Source of the DNA: Pseudomonadota bacterium
GTDB lineage: Bacteria; Pseudomonadota; Alphaproteobacteria; Paracaedibacterales; CAIULA01
Direction of reading: 5' to 3'
DNA length: 8,363 bases
NCBI GenBank assembly: GCA_021804455.1
Contig: JAJZHT010000042.1
Coordinates: 1 to 8,363 of the forward strand
Below the pieces are notes generated by a model, which was not told where the DNA came from, searched no databases, and saw only the letters and a program-made list of their open reading frames with translations. Positions 1 through 7,461 of this stretch are shown piece after piece; the stretch's first letter is position 1; the number at the start of each line of letters is the position of its first letter. The position numbers and the translations under genes are program-made.

Positions 1-1
1 G

Positions 2-538
2 GCACAGACATTGATTTTTCTGATCAGTCATGCTTGGGGACAGGTTTTGGCAACTCTACGATCTCGGTGCCAACGTTATGATTTGTACCCCCTAGAAAAA
101 CAGGATTTGGTTTCATTCTACCACAACCAGGAGGAGATCAAAGATCCTTTATTTCAGATCAGCCAGGGCAGCATAGGACGCTACCAACAGCTGCTTCAGG
201 CAGGGGGGGAGGAATTTTTGAATTCTTTAAAGTCGATGATCACTTTGGCCCGCCGAGGGCAATGGGTTCATTTACAAAAGTTCTGCCAAGATATCGCCAA
301 AATTCCTGAAAAATTTGAAACTTTATTATGGGTACTTCCTTTTTTGGTTTACCGATACACTCTTAGCTGTTCACTAGATGTTCAGGAAGAGTGGCTTTTG
401 ATTTGGCAAAAGCTAACGCATTTTTTAGTGGCGGCTAAGGATCGACACCTCGATAAAAATCAGCTATTACTAGGCTGTTTTTTGGTGATTGAAAATCCTT
501 ATGATCATGTAGGATCCCTTTCAGAGTTAAAAATCTAA
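2..538 (+). CDS. holB: DNA polymerase III subunit delta' (3' part only)
   Basis: This is the C-terminal 178 residues of a clamp-loader delta' subunit; the gene starts before the window and the open frame runs from base 2. The first residues read AQTLIFLISHAWGQ followed by ATLRSRCQRYDLYPL. That is the beta-strand plus SRC motif (TxRSRC) which closes the AAA+ core of delta'. After it comes an alpha-helical region with weak conservation, as is usual for the delta' collar domain. In the family, delta' works in the DnaX complex that loads the beta sliding clamp onto primed DNA. The gene ends in TAA 7 nt before metG, and holB upstream of metG is a common alphaproteobacterial order. Identity rests on the SRC motif and on context; the N-terminal P-loop-like region and zinc module cannot be seen here. 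Confidence 0.85.
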   Translation, partial: AQTLIFLISHAWGQVLATLRSRCQRYDLYPLEKQDLVSFYHNQEEIKDPLFQISQGSIGRYQQLLQAGGEEFLNSLKSMITLARRGQWVHLQKFCQDIAKIPEKFETLLWVLPFLVYRYTLSCSLDVQEEWLLIWQKLTHFLVAAKDRHLDKNQLLLGCFLVIENPYDHVGSLSELKI

Positions 539-545
539 GGCTTTT

Positions 546-2060
546 ATGACAAAATCTTTCTATGTTACTTCTCCCATTTACTATGTTAACAGTGCTCCTC
601 ATATTGGACATGCTTATACGACTTTTGCCTGTGATACCTTGGCGCGCTATAAACGCTTGGCAGGGTATGATGTAAAATTCCTGACAGGAACCGATGAGCA
701 CGGCCAAAAGGTAGAAAAAGCTGCCGGTCAGAGGGGCTTGTCGTCCCAGGCCTTTGTTGACCAAATCTCGGCAACATTTCGTCAACTTATTCCTCTTTTA
801 CAGGCAACACCGGATGACTTTATCCGAACCACAGAACCGCGTCATATCCAGGGGGTACAATACCTTTGGCAACAGTTGGTTGACCGAGATCAAATCTATT
901 TGGGGGAATATTCAGGGTGGTATGCGGTACGGGATGAGGCCTTCTATGCTGAATCGGAACTGGTTGATGGCAAAGCACCTACGGGGGCCGATGTAGAATG
1001 GATTACAGAACCCAGTTACTTTTTTCGTCTTTCGGCCTGGCAAGAGAAGCTTCTGCGCCTCTATCATGATCACCCCCATTTTATTGCCCCTGAAAGTCGC
1101 CGTAAGGAGGTGCTTCGATTTGTAGAGGGGGGACTAAACGACTTGTCGATCTCCCGAACCAGCTTTCGTTGGGGGGTCCCCGTTCCTGAGAATTCTCAGC
1201 ATGTTGTTTATGTGTGGCTGGATGCTTTAACCAATTATATCACAGCCTTGGGGTATCCTGATCAGCAGCATGATTTTAAAAAGTTTTGGCCTCATGCTGT
1301 TCATATCGTTGGCAAGGATATTCTGCGTTTTCATGCTGTTTATTGGCCAGCTTTCTTAATGGCAGCTGATTTGCCACTTCCCAACCAGATTTTTGCCCAT
1401 GGATGGTATACGAATGAAGGTGTCAAAATTTCTAAATCCTTGGGCAATGTTATTGACCCTGTGGATTTATTAGAAAAGTTTGGAGCAGATAGCCTTCGCT
1501 ATTTTATGCTGTGCTAAGTGCCTTTTGGTCAGGATGGCGATTTTTCTCAGCAACATTTAATTAACCGCTATAACAGTGACCTTGCTAATTCTTATGGAAA
1601 CTTGGTTCAGCGAGTTTTATCCTTTATTGCAAAGAATTGCAAAGGTCAGATTCCCCAACCAGGGACCTTCCAAGAAACTGATATGGTTCTAAAGAACATG
1701 ATTGCCTCTTTACGGGAAACATTGGATGCAGATCTCCAGAACATGGCTTTTCATAAATATGCTGAACATATTTGGCAGGTCATCAGCAGAGCAAACCAGT
1801 ATATTGATGAACAAAAACCTTGGGTTTTAAAAAATGAGAATCCAGAACGTATGAAAACGGTTCTTTATACTCTGGTTGAAACAATTCGTCAAATTGCCCT
1901 TGTGACCCAACCCCTGTTACCCAAGGCGAGTTCTTCTATTCTGGATCAACTGGCGGTTGATAGCCATCAACGCAACTTTGCCAATTTGAATCACTGTTTA
2001 AAGCCAGGAACTTCTTTGCCCGAACCTTCAGCTGTTTTCCCACGTTATTATCCAGTCTAA
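546..2060 (+). pseudogene. metG: methionyl-tRNA synthetase, interrupted by one in-frame TAA
   Basis: This encodes a class I aminoacyl-tRNA synthetase that charges tRNA-Met with methionine in the cytoplasm. The start ATG has a TAAGG ribosome site 5 nt upstream (536-540). The HIGH motif is at residues 19-22 and the KMSKS loop reads KISKS at 294-298. The insert WYAVRDEAFY lacks zinc cysteines, as in alphaproteobacterial MetG. The frame of 504 sense positions plus the final stop matches a normal length of just over 500. Codon 324 (1515-1517) is TAA, where the family has the Glu of LREVPFGQDGDFS; the preceding Arg is Cys here. Coding resumes in the same frame at GTG 1518 with the complete helical anticodon-binding domain and ends FPRYYPV. 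No other stop or frameshift is present. So 546-1517 encodes the catalytic half and 1518-2060 the anticodon half. It could be a recent pseudogene, a readthrough gene, a two-piece enzyme or a sequencing error. The family call is certain; its working state is not. Confidence 0.9.
1515..1517 (+). other. in-frame TAA inside metG, abutting a GTG
   Basis: The bases read CTG TGC TAA GTG CCT, in frame with both halves of metG. The family consensus here is Leu-Arg-Glu-Val-Pro, so the simplest history is CGC to TGC (Arg to Cys) and GAA to TAA (Glu to stop). The stop lies just after the KISKS loop and before the anticodon-binding domain. The adjacent GTG could in principle serve for reinitiation, but no purine-rich ribosome site lies in the preceding 20 bases. 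Confidence 0.9.
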
Positions 2061-2064
2061 AAAT

Positions 2065-2514
2065 ATGCGGTTAGCCTTATATCAGCCTGAAATTCCTCAA
2101 AATACAGGAACCCTTCTTCGATTAGGGGCGTGTTTGGGGTGGGGGGTGGATTTGATTGAGCCGTGTGGTTTTGTTTTGGATGATGCCCGGCTGAAAAGGG
2201 CGGGAATGGATTATTTGCAAAAAGTTATGTTACGGCGTCATCCAAGTTGGCAAGAGTTTAGGGATTCTTATCCGGATCATCGAAAGATTTTATTGGATAC
2301 TAAAGGATCCGTGGATTACTTGGATTTTTCCTTTCAACCTTGCGATATTCTTTTGTTGGGAAGGGAAAGTGACGGCGTGCCTGACTCTGTTTTTCAGCAA
2401 ACCAACCATCAATTAAGAATTAACTTACAAGAAGGTAGCCGTTCCTTAAATGTGGCCATAGCAGCCGCTATGGTGGTGGGGGAAGCACGGCGCCAATTAA
2501 GGGGGATAGAATGA
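2065..2514 (+). CDS. trmL: tRNA (cytidine(34)-2'-O)-methyltransferase TrmL
   Basis: This is a small SPOUT-class methyltransferase of 149 residues, the usual size for TrmL/YibK. In the family it uses S-adenosylmethionine to methylate the 2'-O of the wobble nucleotide of some tRNA-Leu species. The three SPOUT motifs are clear: [15 protein letters not shown] near residues 8-22, [10 protein letters not shown] at 97-106, and [14 protein letters not shown] at about 125-138, which forms the trefoil-knot cofactor pocket. IEPCGF at 31-36 and RLKRAGMDY at 42-50 are also typical. The ATG lies 4 nt after the metG stop with no obvious Shine-Dalgarno sequence, so translation is probably coupled to the metG C-terminal frame. 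Its TGA stop overlaps the hemF start as ATGA. This gives evidence that UGA is a real stop codon in this organism. Confidence 0.93.
   Translation: MRLALYQPEIPQNTGTLLRLGACLGWGVDLIEPCGFVLDDARLKRAGMDYLQKVMLRRHPSWQEFRDSYPDHRKILLDTKGSVDYLDFSFQPCDILLLGRESDGVPDSVFQQTNHQLRINLQEGSRSLNVAIAAAMVVGEARRQLRGIE
2499..2505 (+). promoter_or_regulatory. ribosome binding site for hemF
   Basis: AAGGGGG lies inside the end of trmL, 5 nt before the hemF ATG at 2511. It fixes the hemF start and fits translational coupling through the ATGA overlap. Confidence 0.65.
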
Positions 2515-3371
2515 CCACCGATCTTCAAAAACACGATTTACAAGCATGGTTCCAAAGCTTACAAAAAAGAATTTGTAAGGCCCTGGAAGATATTGAAGAC
2601 GAGTATAAACATCCAACCCTTTTACCAGGGCGCTTTGATTTTAAGTCGTGGAAAAGGGACGAGCCAGAGTTTGCGGACCGAGATGGTGGGGGAGGGACCA
2701 TGGCCCTTTTAAGGGGGGCCGTTTTTGAGAAAGCTGGTGTTAACGTTTCAACAGTTTATGGGCAATTTTCACCTGAATTTGCACCACAGATTCCTGGCTG
2801 TGATGAAGAAAGAGGTTTTTGGGCGAGCGGTCTATCCTTGGTGATTCATCCTTTAAATCCCTTTGTTCCGGCTGTTCATATGAATACAAGGCATTTGATG
2901 ACAAGTCAAAGTTGGTTTGGTGGCGGGGCCGATTTAACGCCCACTTTTGAATTTAAAGAAGATACTCATGATTTTCACGCGGGTCTGCGTCAGGCCTGTG
3001 ATCAGCACCATCCTGATGACTATGCCAAGTTTAAATTGTGGTGTGATGAATACTTTTATCTCCCCCATCGTCAAGAACCAAGAGGCGTTGGAGGAATTTT
3101 TTATGATTATTTAGATACGGGTGACTTTGATCACGATTTTGCTTTTACGCGGGCTGTGGGGGAAGCTTTTCTTGACCTTTATCCTAAAATTGTGCGACGC
3201 CATTTGCATCAACCTTGGACGGCGGATGATAAGTATCAACAATTGATTAAGCGAGGTCGTTATATTGAATTTAACTTGCTTTATGATCGAGGAACTTTAT
3301 TTGGTTTGAAAACAGGGGGAAATGTAGAGGCTATTTTAATGTCGCTTCCTCCTGTTGCCAGTTGGCCTTAA
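2511..3371 (+). CDS. hemF: oxygen-dependent coproporphyrinogen-III oxidase
   Basis: This enzyme uses O2 to decarboxylate two propionates of coproporphyrinogen III, giving protoporphyrinogen IX in cytoplasmic haem synthesis. It has 286 residues. Visible family hallmarks are [20 protein letters not shown] in the N-terminal third, the histidine of AVHMNTRHL (H123), [10 protein letters not shown] at 135-144, and the signature [13 protein letters not shown] at 175-187, followed by [11 protein letters not shown] up to residue 199. The C-terminal part keeps [15 protein letters not shown] and [18 protein letters not shown]. The protein stops at VASWP, somewhat short of gammaproteobacterial HemF at about 300 residues. 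The frame after the stop stays open for 18 codons and resembles a HemF tail (see findings). It follows trmL by a 4-base ATGA overlap and looks like the last gene of this operon. Dependence on oxygen suggests an aerobic or microaerobic life. Confidence 0.95.
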   Translation: MTTDLQKHDLQAWFQSLQKRICKALEDIEDEYKHPTLLPGRFDFKSWKRDEPEFADRDGGGGTMALLRGAVFEKAGVNVSTVYGQFSPEFAPQIPGCDEERGFWASGLSLVIHPLNPFVPAVHMNTRHLMTSQSWFGGGADLTPTFEFKEDTHDFHAGLRQACDQHHPDDYAKFKLWCDEYFYLPHRQEPRGVGGIFYDYLDTGDFDHDFAFTRAVGEAFLDLYPKIVRRHLHQPWTADDKYQQLIKRGRYIEFNLLYDRGTLFGLKTGGNVEAILMSLPPVASWP

Positions 3372-3422
3372 CAACATCAGCAATGTGAAGGTTTCCTAAA
3401 GAAACTGGATCGGTGGCTGAAT

Positions 3423-3442
3423 CCATAAAAAGCCATAAAAAG
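3423..3442. repeat. 10-bp tandem direct repeat
   Basis: CCATAAAAAG occurs twice in a row with no mismatch. It lies about 50 bases after the hemF stop. No function is evident; slippage during replication would explain it. Confidence 0.7.
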
Positions 3443-3609
3443 TGCGACTGTTGAGGTGCAGAGTTGGAAGAGCAAGTCCATAATAATCAAAGATCAGAAA
3501 AAGAATACGGTAAGGATGATGTGTGTGTGGGGAGCCATGGCATGAAAATGATGCCAAACCCACTCTTGGTATTGGGATATGGGTGATCTTTTTTAACGGA
3601 GTTTAGTTG

Positions 3610-3645
3610 TTAACCAAGATTAACAAAAGGTTAATTTATTTTTTT
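3610..3645 (+). terminator. candidate intrinsic terminator after hemF
   Basis: The inverted repeat TTAACC (3610-3615) and GGTTAA (3629-3634) encloses 13 bases and is followed by a T-rich tract, TTTATTTTTTT (3635-3645). This is the form of a Rho-independent terminator on the plus strand, but the stem is short and AT-rich and lies about 240 bases after hemF. It is a weak call. Confidence 0.35.
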
Positions 3646-3646
3646 G

Positions 3647-3716
3647 CCACCCCCCGCCCACTGCCTCCCTTAACGGGAGGGGGGCTAAACCCACCACCTT
3701 CAAGAATCCGCGGGCA
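3647..3716. repeat. GC-rich hairpin element, possible dispersed repeat
   Basis: This block of C- and G-runs stands out against AT-rich surroundings. Its core is CCTCCC (3664-3669), a TTAAC loop and GGGAGG (3675-3680), flanked by further C-runs on the left and G-runs on the right. Its composition and symmetry resemble interspersed palindromic elements of bacterial intergenic regions. Only one copy is in the window, so dispersal is an inference. It is not a good terminator in either direction: on the plus strand no T-run follows it, and on the minus strand an A-run follows instead. Confidence 0.45.
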
Positions 3717-3829
3717 AAACGCATCTTATCGCCTCTTATTCTCGTTTTTAAAGAGGTTTCTATTACCTAGGTTATCTCCTATAATGTCCCCAAAAACCTT
3801 ACCAAAACGTTAATTTAGAAAATATTTTG

Positions 3830-3847
3830 TTAACAGTACCCTGTTAA
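3830..3847. repeat. perfect 7-bp inverted repeat downstream of ettA
   Basis: TTAACAG, a TACC spacer and CTGTTAA form a perfect hairpin about 35 bases past the end of ettA on the minus strand. CCCTGTT (3839-3845) can instead pair with AACAGGG (3871-3877), which would be an alternative fold. On the minus strand the following sequence is AT-rich but lacks a clean T-run, so it is at best a weak ettA terminator. Confidence 0.4.
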
Positions 3848-3880
3848 AGGACAAGGCTTGTGTCAAAAAAAACAGGGAAT

Positions 3881-5560
3881 CTAACGTTCAAGGGATTTGT
3901 ATTTGATACGGTGGGGTTGATCCGCGGCAACGCCCAGGCGTTTCTTTCGATCTTCTTCGTAGGTTTGGTAATTCCCTTCGAACCAAATTACCTGACTGTC
4001 GCTTTCAAAGGCTAGGATATGGGTAGCAATTCGATCTAAAAACCAACGATCGTGGCTGATGACAAGGGCACAGCCTGCAAAATCTAACAAACCCTCTTCC
4101 AAAGAACGCAAAGTTTCCACGTCCAGGTCATTCGTTGGTTCGTCCAACATCAACACATTGGCGCCTGATTTTAAAATTTTAGCCAGGTGAACTCGATTGC
4201 GTTCTCCCCCTGAAAGTTGTCCAACTTTTTTTTGTTGATCCGCACCACGAAAATTAAACAAACCACAATAGGCACGGCTGGGCATCGATTTTTTCCCCAA
4301 CATCACTTCGTCCAGGCCTCCCGATATTTCTTGCCAAACTGTTTTATTAGGATCCAAAGCATCCCGTGATTGGTCAACATATCCCAGGACCACACTTTCT
4401 CCTATTTCCAAAGATCCTGAATCGGGTTTTTCTTGACCTGTAATCAGGCGGAACAAGGTGGTTTTCCCGGCACCATTCGGCCCAATAACCCCTACGATCC
4501 CTCCTCGGGGAAGGCGAAAGTTCAAGGTATCCATCAATAAACGGTCTTTGAATCCTTTTGTAAGGCCATGGGCTTCGATGACTTTATCTCCTAGGCGTTG
4601 ACCCGCAGGGATGTGGATGGCGCCATCTCCTTGCCCTTGATCAAACGTTTGATTTAACAATTGTTCATAGGCTTGAATACGGGCTTTACTTTTACTTTGA
4701 CGGGCCTTAGGCGATTGACGGATCCATTCCAGCTCACGGGCTAATTGTTTCTGGCGGGCGTTTTCTTGTTTTTGTTCTTGCCCTAGGCGTTTTTGCTTTT
4801 GCTCCAACCAGGCGGAATAATTTCCTTCATAGGGAATACCTTGTCCTCGATCCAGTTCTAGGATCCATCCTACCACGTTATCCAGGAAATAGCGATCATG
4901 GGTAATTAAAACAACCGTTCCGGTGTATTCTTTAAGATAACGTTCTAGCCAGGCAACCGATTCCGCATCCAGATGGTTGGTTGGTTCATCCAATAACAAC
5001 ATGTCAGGTTTTTGTAAAAGAAGACGACACAAAGCTACGCGTCTTTTTTCTCCTCCCGAGAGTGTTTCGACCTTCGCATCACCTGGGGGGCACCGCAAGG
5101 CATCCATGGCAACCTCAATTTTTCGATCCAAATCCCAGGCATCAAGGGTGTCGATTTGTTCTTGTAATTCGGCTTGTTCTGTGATCAGAGCCGACATTTC
5201 GTCATCTGTTAAAGGGTCGCCAAAACGTAAGTTAACAGCCTCAAATCGATCCAAAAGGTCTTTAACAGGTCAAAGCCCCGCCATAATGTTACCGGCTACA
5301 TCCAAAGTAGGGTCAAGGTAGGGTTCTTGGGGCAAATAGCCAATATGAACACCCTCTGCAGCCCAAGCTTCTCCTTGATAATCGTGGTCCAAGCCAGCCA
5401 TGATTTTCAAAAGGGTGGATTTTCCCGAGCCATTAGGACCGATGATGCCAATTTTGGCTCCTGGAAAGAAAGATAGCCATATATCTTTAAGGATCTCACG
5501 CCCTCCTGGATAAATTTTAGAGAGACTTTTCATGACGTAAATGTATTGATAACTTGCCAT
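3881..5560 (-). pseudogene. ettA: EttA-type ABC-F translation factor, interrupted by one in-frame TGA
   Basis: EttA is a soluble ABC-F ATPase with two nucleotide-binding domains that binds the ribosomal E site and gates early elongation according to energy state. Read through the internal stop, the frame gives 559 codon positions, close to the family's usual 555 or so. NBD1 has Walker A GPNGSGKST (41-49), LSGGE (167-171) and Walker B with DEPTNHLD (D191, E192). The arm and linker region follows, with [11 protein letters not shown] and [22 protein letters not shown]2 has Walker A GPNGAGKT (360-367), LSGGE (449-453) and DEPTNDLD (D473, E474), and the C-terminus is [10 protein letters not shown]. 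Codon 97 (5270-5272) is TGA. It separates Walker A of NBD1 from its signature motif, so the 96-residue front piece and the later frame (TTG at 5254) are unlikely to work alone. Codon 97 sits at a variable position just before the LLDRFEAV helix. The gene could be a recent pseudogene, a readthrough gene or a sequence error. Confidence 0.9.
5270..5272 (-). other. in-frame TGA inside ettA
   Basis: On the minus strand the bases read ATG GCG GGG CTT TGA CCT GTT, with EttA coding in the same frame before (NIMAGL) and after (PVKDLLDRF). The C after the TGA makes it a UGAC context, which is known to be a weak termination signal in bacteria. A single change from GGA (Gly) would create it, but the ancestral codon is not known from this window. 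Confidence 0.9.
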
Positions 5561-5685
5561 TTTCTACGAATTCGCTGGTTTTTAAATATGGGCTATCCTG
5601 CCTGATTCCATGATTTTTGGCAAATGCTAGATTTTACCAAGATGACGGGGTATAACCAACAAAGATTGACTCAAAAGTTATTGTT
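5561..5685. promoter_or_regulatory. divergent promoter region between ettA and msbA
   Basis: This 125-base spacer must hold the starts of both divergent transcripts. For msbA, TATAAC at 5651-5656 is a fair -10 box with a poor -35 (TAGATT, 5628-5633) 17 bases before it. For ettA, TTGCCA on the minus strand (5617-5622) could be a -35, with AT-rich sequence nearer the gene. Neither gene has a strong Shine-Dalgarno sequence. These assignments are guesses from hexamer similarity. Confidence 0.3.
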
Positions 5686-7455
5686 ATGGCATTTCCTACA
5701 AAACCTTCTTCGACCGGGCGTCAACTGGCCAGGCGCCTGCTTAAAGAACACGTCAGCCCCTATAAAGGTCTTTTTGCTCTGGCTTGTTTTTTTATGATTG
5801 TTGCAGCGGCAGCCACAGCAGCATTGCCCTATTTATTGCAACCTGTTTTTGACCGCGTTTTTACAGCGGTTGATACGCGTCTTTTGGTGATTTTTTGTGG
5901 AGCTGTTTTTTTGTCCTTTTTTGTTAAAGGGGCAGCTTCCTACGGTGAATCCGTTGTGATGACTTATGTTGGGCAAAAAATCATTTCCGATATTCAAAAA
6001 CGAGTTTTTCGCCATTTGATGGGCAGTGATCTGGTTTTTTTCCACAATATTCCCAGTGGGGAGTTGTTGTCGCGGTTTACGAACGACGTCAATATGATGC
6101 GTAATGCAATCGCTTCCAGCTTAATTGGTTTGGGAAAGGACTCCTTTACCCTTTTATTCTTAATTGGTGTGATGTTTTATCGCGATTTTACCTTGGCTTT
6201 GATTGCCTTTATCATTTTTCCTACGGCGGTTGTTCCGATTGCCAAAATTGGTCGTAAAATGCGTAAAGTCACGGATCGGGCCCAAACTGAATTGGGAACT
6301 TTCACCACACAATTGACGCAACTTTTCCAGGCCATGCGTGTGGTGAAATCCTACAGCATGGAACCGGCGGAGGCGACCCGTGTTGACACCACGATTGATA
6401 AGATTTTTAAACTCATTTACAAGACCGCTCGCGTGCGTTCGGCTTCTCATCCTGTCGTTGAAACACTAGGGGGGATAGCCATCATTTTGGTAATTGCCTA
6501 TGGTGGATGGCAGGTTATGCATCACAGTCGCACTACCGGGGAATTTATTTCCTTTATGGGGGCGATGCTATTAATTTATGAACCTCTGAAACGTTTAAGT
6601 AACCTCAATGCGAATGTACAGGAGGGGTTAGCCGGTGCTGCACGGGTTTTTGAGATTTTGGATACACCGGCCTTGATTGTTGATCCAAACCAGCCCGTTT
6701 CCTTAGAAAAAGCCCAGGGTCATCTTATCTTTGACCATGTTGATTTTTGTTATGGAGAGAATAAAAAAGCCCTTTCTGATTTAAGTTTTGTTGTACAACC
6801 CGGTCAAACTGTTGCTTTTGTTGGTCCCAGTGGGGCGGGAAAATCAACCATCATTAATTTAATCCCGCGGTTTTATGATGTAACAGGGGGGCGTATTTTG
6901 ATTGACAATATTGACATTCGTCACTTGAAGCTATCAGAATTACGACACCAGATTGCCTTAGTCAGTCAGGAGGTTGCCTTATTTGATAGGACCATTGCTG
7001 ATAACATTTCCTATGGCAACCCAGGGGCGACTCTTCAACAGATTCAACAGGCGGCTCAGGCCGCTGCCGCTACAGAGTTTATTTTTAAACTACCGTATGG
7101 ATTTGATACATTTGTTGGTGAAAACGGTGTAAAATTATCAGGTGGGCAACGTCAACGTTTGGCCATTGCAAGGGCGATGTTAAAGAATGCACCGATCCTA
7201 TTGTTGGATGAGGCGACTTCGGCTTTAGATACAGATTCAGAACGTCAAGTTCAGATGGCTCTTAAAACCCTTATGAAGGGGCGAACGACCCTTATGGTAG
7301 CCCATCGCCTATCAACGGTGGTGGATGCTGATCAAATTTATGTTTTAGATCATGGAAAAATCCAAGAACAAGGCAGTCACCAAGTACTTTTAGCCCTAGG
7401 GGGCATTTATGCTCGCCTATGGCAGGCTCAATCTCAGACAGGGGAAGGTGGGTAA
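5686..7455 (+). CDS. msbA: MsbA-family lipid/multidrug ABC exporter
   Basis: This is a 589-residue half-transporter with fused membrane and ATPase domains, the usual size for MsbA. The N-terminal part (about residues 25-320) holds six predicted membrane segments, for example GLFALACFFMIVAAAATAAL, LLVIFCGAVFLSFFVKG and GGIAIILVIAYGGWQVM. The nucleotide-binding domain has Walker A GPSGAGKST at 380-388, a Q-loop in LVSQEVALFD, LSGGQ at 484-488, Walker B ILLLDEATSALD with D508 and E509, and the H-loop histidine at 540. In the family it works as a homodimer in the inner membrane, flipping lipid A-core or exporting hydrophobic compounds. Substrate cannot be settled from sequence, and LPS genes are not adjacent, so msbA is a best-fit symbol. 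The ATG has no clear ribosome site. The gene ends 6 nt before hemD and they are probably cotranscribed. Confidence 0.85.
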   Translation: MAFPTKPSSTGRQLARRLLKEHVSPYKGLFALACFFMIVAAAATAALPYLLQPVFDRVFTAVDTRLLVIFCGAVFLSFFVKGAASYGESVVMTYVGQKIISDIQKRVFRHLMGSDLVFFHNIPSGELLSRFTNDVNMMRNAIASSLIGLGKDSFTLLFLIGVMFYRDFTLALIAFIIFPTAVVPIAKIGRKMRKVTDRAQTELGTFTTQLTQLFQAMRVVKSYSMEPAEATRVDTTIDKIFKLIYKTARVRSASHPVVETLGGIAIILVIAYGGWQVMHHSRTTGEFISFMGAMLLIYEPLKRLSNLNANVQEGLAGAARVFEILDTPALIVDPNQPVSLEKAQGHLIFDHVDFCYGENKKALSDLSFVVQPGQTVAFVGPSGAGKSTIINLIPRFYDVTGGRILIDNIDIRHLKLSELRHQIALVSQEVALFDRTIADNISYGNPGATLQQIQQAAQAAAATEFIFKLPYGFDTFVGENGVKLSGGQRQRLAIARAMLKNAPILLLDEATSALDTDSERQVQMALKTLMKGRTTLMVAHRLSTVVDADQIYVLDHGKIQEQGSHQVLLALGGIYARLWQAQSQTGEGG

Positions 7456-7461
7456 ATTTAT

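Larger units (their letters stand above)
3372..3880. other. noncoding region between convergent hemF and ettA
   Basis: No gene or RNA gene was recognised in this stretch of about 500 bases. Its only sizeable open frame (3607-3813, from a TTG) translates into proline-rich low-complexity sequence through a GC-rich hairpin and has no ribosome site, so it is not called. The stretch contains a 10-bp tandem repeat, an AT-rich inverted repeat followed by T's, a GC-rich hairpin element, an isolated TATAAT at 3780-3785, and a perfect 7-bp inverted repeat near the ettA end. There is also a 6-bp inverted repeat, TGGCAT/ATGCCA, at 3538-3556. Confidence 0.7.

Noticed and set aside
435..785. Open frames antisense to holB/metG, and other opposite-strand frames within ettA and msbA
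   Set aside because: They lie wholly over well-identified genes, have no recognisable family features or ribosome sites, and are shadows of the real coding frames.
3538..3594. TGGCAT/ATGCCA hairpin plus TTTTTT as a hemF terminator
   Set aside because: The T-run (3589-3594) is more than 30 bases after the stem, so it does not have intrinsic terminator geometry.
3607..3813. 68-codon open frame in the hemF-ettA gap
   Set aside because: It starts at TTG with no ribosome site, has proline-rich low-complexity content caused by the GC-rich hairpin, and resembles no family.
2512..5272. UGA read as tryptophan (alternative genetic code)
   Set aside because: trmL and hemD both end in TGA at the expected length, each overlapping the next gene's start region. 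Tryptophan is encoded by TGG throughout, and no other gene has an internal TGA. The metG stop is TAA, which this code would not explain.
5269..5275. CTT TGA C in ettA is identical to the slippery core of the prfB (RF2) programmed +1 frameshift site, with a G-rich stretch just upstream
   Set aside because: EttA coding continues in the same frame after the TGA. A +1 shift would lead into a frame that stops after about 20 codons, so it cannot restore EttA. The upstream G-run also lacks the prfB spacing.
5666..5671. TTGACT just before msbA as a -35 box
   Set aside because: A -10 at normal spacing would fall inside the msbA start codon region, and no TATAAT-like sequence is there.
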